Positions 59,040-64,000 of a stretch of DNA of 64,000 bases are shown one piece after another. The notes under the pieces are model-generated. The model saw only the letters and a program-made list of their open reading frames with translations, did no database searches and was not told the DNA's origin. Positions within the stretch are counted from its first letter, which is position 1; every line of letters starts with the position of its first letter. Made by a program: the position numbers and the translations under genes. Origin of the DNA: Sphagnum magellanicum (taxonomy: Eukaryota > Streptophyta > Sphagnopsida > Sphagnales > Sphagnaceae); the NCBI GenBank assembly GCA_021904315.1, contig CM038907.1, positions 23,443,223 to 23,507,222 on the forward strand, written 5' to 3'.

Positions 59040-60690
59040 CTCACATTGTTAGGCTTAGTACACATCTTAGCAAGGTGATCAACTGATCTGTAAGTATAAC
59101 ATTTTTTGCTACTAACTTTAGCTTTTGATTTCTTCTTTTGAAGGAGCTATTTTTCTTTATTGTGGGGAGGTTTCTCCCACTTTCTTTTCTTTTCTCCGTG
59201 GAATTTTGACTTGCCTTGGGAACCCCTTCCCTTGGAGTTCCTTGTTGATTTGAGATTACTTTTGGGGTAGGCGAAGTCATCTTCCATACACTCCGCCACC
59301 TTCAACAACTCTTGGCATGTTTTTGGCACCTTGTGCCTTTGGAGGAGTCGCTTGTGAGCCCAAGGCTGCAAATCGTTAAGGAAAGCCACCTTTTGGGTGT
59401 ATTTTTCCTTCATGGGGACCAAACATAGCAAGGCATTAAAAATTTGGACGTGTTTTGCAAGTGAGCTCGACCTTTCCCCTTGCTTCAAGGCCAACAACTC
59501 TAACCCATCTCTCAAGACTCGGTTGTGGGGCATGAACCTCGCATTGAATTCTACCTTAAACCCTGCCATGTAATGGTCAGAATTGTCTTCGGGTTTTCTT
59601 CCTTAAACATGCCCCATTTTAAGGCATGGTCTTGAAAGAGAGATTGGGCCATTTAGACTTTTTCACTATCCAAGGCGATGGCTTGCGCTTCAAAGTAAAC
59701 TTCGAGTAAGGGAAACCATTCCCTCACTCTCTTGAATTTACTTTCCTTTCGTGAGAAAGATTCTGGCATGAGGGTTTTTATGGCTTCGGGCACCTTGGTG
59801 GCCTTTCGATGGGGTTTTTCTGATGGGGATCTCACAATCTCAACAATGGTTTTAACAAGGTTTTCATTAACCTTGTCCTGAGTCATTGCCATCTTTTGCA
59901 TGGTGATTATAATTTCCCCCATGCACGCCGCGAGTGAGTCCTTGAAAGTGGATTCCTTGAGGGTTTGGGCCATTTTGGCCATCTCCTTTCTTTCCAGCTT
60001 CAACTCCTCCCAGCCACATTCTAATTTAATTAAATCCCTTTTCCTTTGCTTTTCTTCTTCATGGCTTCTTTCATTGTATAATTCCTATAGGGTACGTTTT
60101 GAAGTGCCCCTTCTTTTGGGTGTGAGGCACTTTAAGCACGATCTCCCACTCCTAGTTTCCCCTTCTTGTTGTTGTTCTTCATCGGCCTCATCCATGGTGG
60201 CCTCCTCCTTTTCTTCGTCTCCCACTTCCTTGTTTTCATTCGCCTCTTGGGGAGGAGTAGTATTGAAAGTTGCAAAAGACGCAATATGGGGAGTTCTAAC
60301 TCCTGGTTTTGATGGCCCCTCCTCATAAAAGGGTTCCTCCTCGTAAGGTTCCTCTTCATGAGGGCTTTCCTTTTCACCATAACCCGGGTTGTCGAGGTTA
60401 TCCATCCCCATTGTCACTTCTTCCTCCTCTTTTGGGTTTACTCCCCTAAACTTCAAAAGCTCTTGAGAAGGAGTGTAGCCCGCCTTTAATGAAAGCTCTA
60501 TTGCTTTCGCCAAGGCATCCGTTGCCATTTGATCCTTTGTGTAGCACACCTTTTTGCACTTTTTGCAATTCGGAGGGGCAAGTTTTGGCTCCGCTAGTGC
60601 CTTGCCTTTTTCCTTTTTCGACTTCCTTTTTACAATTTTGGGTTGATCCCCGCCATCCTTCCAAACTACGCCAACACAAAGACTCACTTT
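59040..60690 (-). pseudogene. Gag region with damaged zinc knuckle
   Basis: First frame 60,687-60,085 starts within the PBS and is acidic (EEEPYEEEPFYEEG). Second and third, 60,003-59,653 and 59,569-59,147, carry the retrotrans-gag capsid domain (REWFPLLEVYFEAQA, then LKQGERSSSLAKHVQIFNAL, then DLQPWAHKRLLQ). A CCHC knuckle lies at 59,060-59,101 (CYTYRSVDHLAKMC); the second Cys has become Tyr. Frameshifts and stops divide it. Confidence 0.75.
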
Positions 60691-60697
60691 GATACCA
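60685..60697 (-). other. Primer binding site, initiator-Met type
   Basis: Sense-strand TGGTATCAAAGTG begins two bases after the LTR, close to the TGGTATCAGAGC complementary to the 3' end of plant initiator methionine tRNA. Confidence 0.8.
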
Positions 60698-60699
60698 GA

Positions 60700-61234
60700 T
60701 GTTGTGCCCCTTTGCTTGGACTGGTGCCTTGTACCTCCAAACTCCAGGACCCGCTCCTAACTCCTCACTTCTAACACCTATTTACTTGCACATCCAAGAC
60801 ACAAAGCGTTAGTTGCTAGAACCAACTGCCACTAAGGGACCTAAAGCCTCTAACACACTACCTAAGTAGTTAGCCGCCCACACTCTCCCAGCCTAGCCCA
60901 CCCGGGAACAACACCAAGTTGCTCCCCTTGGGTGGACACCAGAAGCTTGAGGCGGGAAGCCGGGTGAACTCCAAGTTCACCTTCTTTTTGCCTCAAAAGG
61001 CAGGGGCCAGGGAAAACCCTCTGCCCATGCCCTCATAGAGTGAGTGAGCACTTAGCTCACTCTGGGGCTCCACTCAGGAACCCTTTTGATCCGTGTTTGT
61101 GGCCTCCCGGCCCGAACCTGTTTGACGAACTGGGGAGTCAAACCCCAGTCGACCAGCTTGGTACCATCTCACACCACCATGGTGCCCCACCATGGGCGGT
61201 CCCAGTGTGACGCCATGCCCAGAAGGGCATGTCA
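60700..61234 (-). repeat. 5' LTR of the chromovirus
   Basis: 535 bp, partner of 53,896-54,449. It should contain the element's promoter; none was recognised with confidence. Confidence 0.85.
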
Positions 61235-61350
61235 CCGCCCCCCCCCCCCCTTGAAGGCTAATGTGTTTTTTGGCAGGTTCTTTTTAAAAAATCTCACCCG
61301 GTTTTGGACCAAACTGAGGGAACTGGTGCCCTGTTTTCCTGATTTTATGG
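61235..61350. mobile_element. TIR family A element, copy 3, right part
   Basis: Begins with 'ccgcc' and a poly-C run, then 'ttgaaggctaatgtg', 'ggcaggttctttttaaaaaatctcaccc', 'ggaccaaactgaggg'. This aligns step by step with the reverse complement of 23,990-24,050 in copy 2, continuing from the point where the left part stops. Similarity fades near 61,350, so its far end is missing or diverged. Confidence 0.65.
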
Positions 61351-61359
61351 AAAACTCTA

Positions 61360-63150
61360 ATATATGTATGTACATAGTACAAAATGCTCAGAAAGTAGCA
61401 TAGCAGCAAGTACATGGGGTTGGGGTTGGTCACATATTTACATGTCATGTTTGTATCTCCAATTTGCGGTGCGGGATTGGTGAAGTTCCAATATGACTTA
61501 GTTGGCTGAAATCTGAAGCTACTAGAACTGGAGCTTTTACTGGTGAAACTCACTTTTATCAAATCTTTGCTGTACTTTTTCTGGGTATTACCATAACCCC
61601 TGGAGGACATAGGACCAGCACAACAAACACATTGATATCTTGGGATATTATTATCACAAGAAAAGGCACCTTCAACTAGGTAGGTGCTTTTCACTAAATT
61701 TTGTTTCATCCGTGACCGCATTTATGTGGGTGTGCCATACATTGATATGTAAATAGTTTATTACATTTGTTCAATATTTTCATGCCTTTATGTTCATCTA
61801 AAGAGATTTTTAGGTGTTTGGTAATTAATATACTTGTGCATATAAGATCCATAATTAGAATCTAATTCACATTCTTGGTTTAACTTAACATGAAGTTTCC
61901 AACTTGACATGGCACAACAATGTTCACCTAATGCACCTCCATGCTTGTCAAGTTGTACTCGTAAATTCTTCACTTTTGGAATGCAATATAATTTTATGTC
62001 CCCATGGAGGAGGGAGGCACTCTTTTCCTTACATATTTTATTTGTAAGTCACCATGGGGATTATTTTGAAACAAAAACATTTCCAAAATTCTTAATCGAC
62101 AATTTTGACATTGTAAGTTCTAAGAAATAAAGTTGATTTGATCATGTGAGGCTATTTTCTTCTAACTTTTGTCAAGAGATTTTCAAAGGATTGCTCTATT
62201 GATTTGGATATGATTTTAGTCTCCAAATTGTTCTAAGTGACCCAAACTTTTCTAGATGGTACCCAACCCTTCAAATGCTCATAACATCAAAAAAATTATT
62301 ATGTTTTGCATATGAGGGCCAAAAATGTTGGAGCATCCATTCCCGCTTGTGATTAAGTTTTCAATATGATATGGTATTAATCATAAGTTATTAATCACAT
62401 TTTTGGAGGTATTAAAAATGGTACATCAAATTGTTGATATCCATCAAATTTTTAACAAATAATGTTACATTCGATATTATATTCAACATGAATACAATTG
62501 GACTAACTTTCTATACTACCATAGTAACCTTGCATGTTCAACACCAAATAATTATAAGAAAAATTTGCATGACTTTTGAGAAATTATCAAGGTGAACTTA
62601 AGACGTAATAAGTACAACTTAGTAAAATGTATAGGAATATGGCCACAAGTAGGAAATGAATAAATTGCAACTAATTTGGCAAAACTAGCCTATGGATAAA
62701 ATTGAAAGTGGCCTTACCTTTCATTAAAAGAAGCCATGAAAAAATGTCTTAAGAGTTTACCTACCCTAAGCACAGAATGCTTGAAGTAGTGCTGTTTTCT
62801 TCAATTTTGTGATGTTGCTCAAATGGCGATAGTCCATAATTATATTTATCCAAATTTGGCGATACTCAAAAGTTGAAAGTGAAAAATCTTATGCACCTTC
62901 ACATATTGTAGGCAATTGTGGTGATTTAAACCAAAAATTTTTTTTACAAAGTTTTTAGAAAAAGGGGAATCTGTAACATTATATATATATATATATATCC
63001 AAATAACTTTCACAAAATGGCAAAAAAGAAGGTAGTATTAGACTAATTTGGTATTTGATATCAATGTTCATTCAAGTATTGATATCAGTCTCTAACCAAG
63101 CTATATACGATAAGCGCACTGGTTTACACATACTTTGAACAAAACTTTGT
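61360..63150. other. Intergenic, no gene seen
   Basis: AT-rich. A TA run lies near 62,980-62,998. Open frames have no recognised domain. Confidence 0.4.
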
Positions 63151-63164
63151 CATGAACTTAGAGT

Positions 63165-63530
63165 GTGAACAAGGGGTGAGAGGGTAAGTTAGTTTTTAGG
63201 GTTTTGTTATTGTTGTAAACACGAAAAAAGTGAGGAGGACAACAACAACACTACCCAAAGAAAATTAAAGCTCTAAGATTTTCAATATGAATGGTGGGCA
63301 TGGGGTCATGTATTTTGTTGTTGATGTAAACATGAAGAAAGCAAGGACAACAATGGCACAAACAAGGCAAACATGAGGAAAACAACAATGTTGTGAAAAA
63401 AAAATTATAACTCAAATTTTAGAGCATGAATGAAGGGTAGGGTTGGGGGTGTTGTAGATGTGAAAAAGGCAAGGATGACAATGGTCCACAAACAAGGTAA
63501 ACACAAGGATGACAACAAAAACACACAAAA
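63165..63530. repeat. Degenerate tandem repeat, period about 115-135 bp
   Basis: A phrase 'gttgttg.tgtaaacatgaagaaagcaaggacaacaatgg' recurs near 63,210, 63,315 and 63,447, linked by 'atgaatg.tggg' phrases. Confidence 0.5.
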
Positions 63531-64000
63531 AAACACTCACCTAAAGCATTATCAAGTGAGAGAATGAATAACTGCTGGTGCCCTCCTTCAACACCACACA
63601 ACAACTTGTTCCTCTATGCTTGCAACCTTCACATGGAAGAAGGTTAAGGGGGAAAAAAAAACACAAAGACCATTGAAAACACTCCATGCCAAAACCACGA
63701 ACAAAAAAAATGTAAAGAGGGGCATGAATTCACATTTGTTTCTAGAGTTTGAAATGGCAATGGCAATGGTAGAAACCATGTCACAAAGAAAAAAACTATT
63801 TTTCTAAAACCTATTTCATTTACACTTACCAAAAAAAAACTGAAAGTATAAATGAGATTTTTCACACTTCCCCATCTAATTGTAAGTGTAAAAGAAAGCA
63901 ATTACATGTTGAGCTTGAGTTAAATGTCAATTCCAAAAAATTGGTAGTTTACACATACATTGTTTTACATGGTGGATATATGGCTATTTACATTTACCAA

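Larger units (their letters stand above)
53896..61234 (-). mobile_element. Ty3/gypsy chromovirus, complete structure, inactive
   Basis: Two direct LTRs bound the element (53,896-54,449 and 60,700-61,234), each with TGACATG...ACA ends in the sense direction. The PBS lies just inside the upstream LTR, the PPT just inside the downstream one. The internal region encodes, in order on the minus strand, gag, protease, reverse transcriptase, RNase H, integrase and a C-terminal chromodomain, the gene order of chromoviruses. Stops, frameshifts and lost catalytic residues make it non-functional. By eye the LTRs differ at roughly 12 percent of positions, so the insertion is old. No perfect 5-bp target duplication remains. 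Confidence 0.85.

Noticed and set aside
53890-61240. 5-bp target duplication of the chromovirus
   Set aside because: Left flank cccct and right flank ccgcc agree at only three positions; not claimed.

Overview
The window looks like nuclear DNA of a land plant. It is AT-rich and mostly non-coding, littered with decayed transposable elements, and holds one convincing host gene with short introns. That gene encodes a DUF688-type protein, a land-plant family. The type of hAT, pogo, LINE and chromovirus remnants, together with introns of 220-250 bp, makes me lean towards a seedless plant such as a moss or fern. That is only an inference from memory of families and cannot be proved from this window.

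Layout. 1-0.7 kb: degenerate tandem repeats. 1.1-3.4 kb: hAT transposase pseudogene (+). 3.6-14 kb: intergenic DNA with microsatellites, tandem repeats and copies of a TIR element carrying TAGG runs (family B). 14.1-15 kb: decayed coding stretch rich in charged helices (+). 15-16.9 kb: AT-rich, nothing seen. 17.0-19.2 kb: second hAT pseudogene (-). 20.5-24.4 kb: two copies of another TIR element (family A). 26.3-28.3 kb: pogo/Tc1-like DDE transposase pseudogene (+), then an in-frame 33-bp minisatellite at 28.56-29.0 kb. 29-31.9 kb: intergenic, with a perfect 22-bp inverted repeat.

31.9-38.7 kb: the host gene (+). It has a CpG-containing promoter and 5' UTR with a CT run, a leader exon with four short uORFs, and a large coding exon with two DUF688-like motifs and a 46-residue tandem repeat. 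39.8-42.2 kb: LINE reverse-transcriptase pseudogene (-) containing an exact 91-bp duplication. 43-52 kb: very AT-rich DNA with a foldback MITE and no gene I can name. 52.36-52.83 kb: a 90-100 bp tandem array.

53.9-61.2 kb: an almost complete but dead Ty3/gypsy chromovirus (-) with two LTRs, initiator-Met-type PBS, PPT, gag, protease, RT, RNase H, integrase and chromodomain. It sits inside a third copy of TIR family A, so the order of insertion can be read. 61.4-64 kb: intergenic with degenerate repeats.

No tRNA, rRNA, CRISPR or intact mobile element was recognised. The only gene likely to work is the DUF688-like one. Everything else is repeat history, with premature stops often explained by C-to-T decay.
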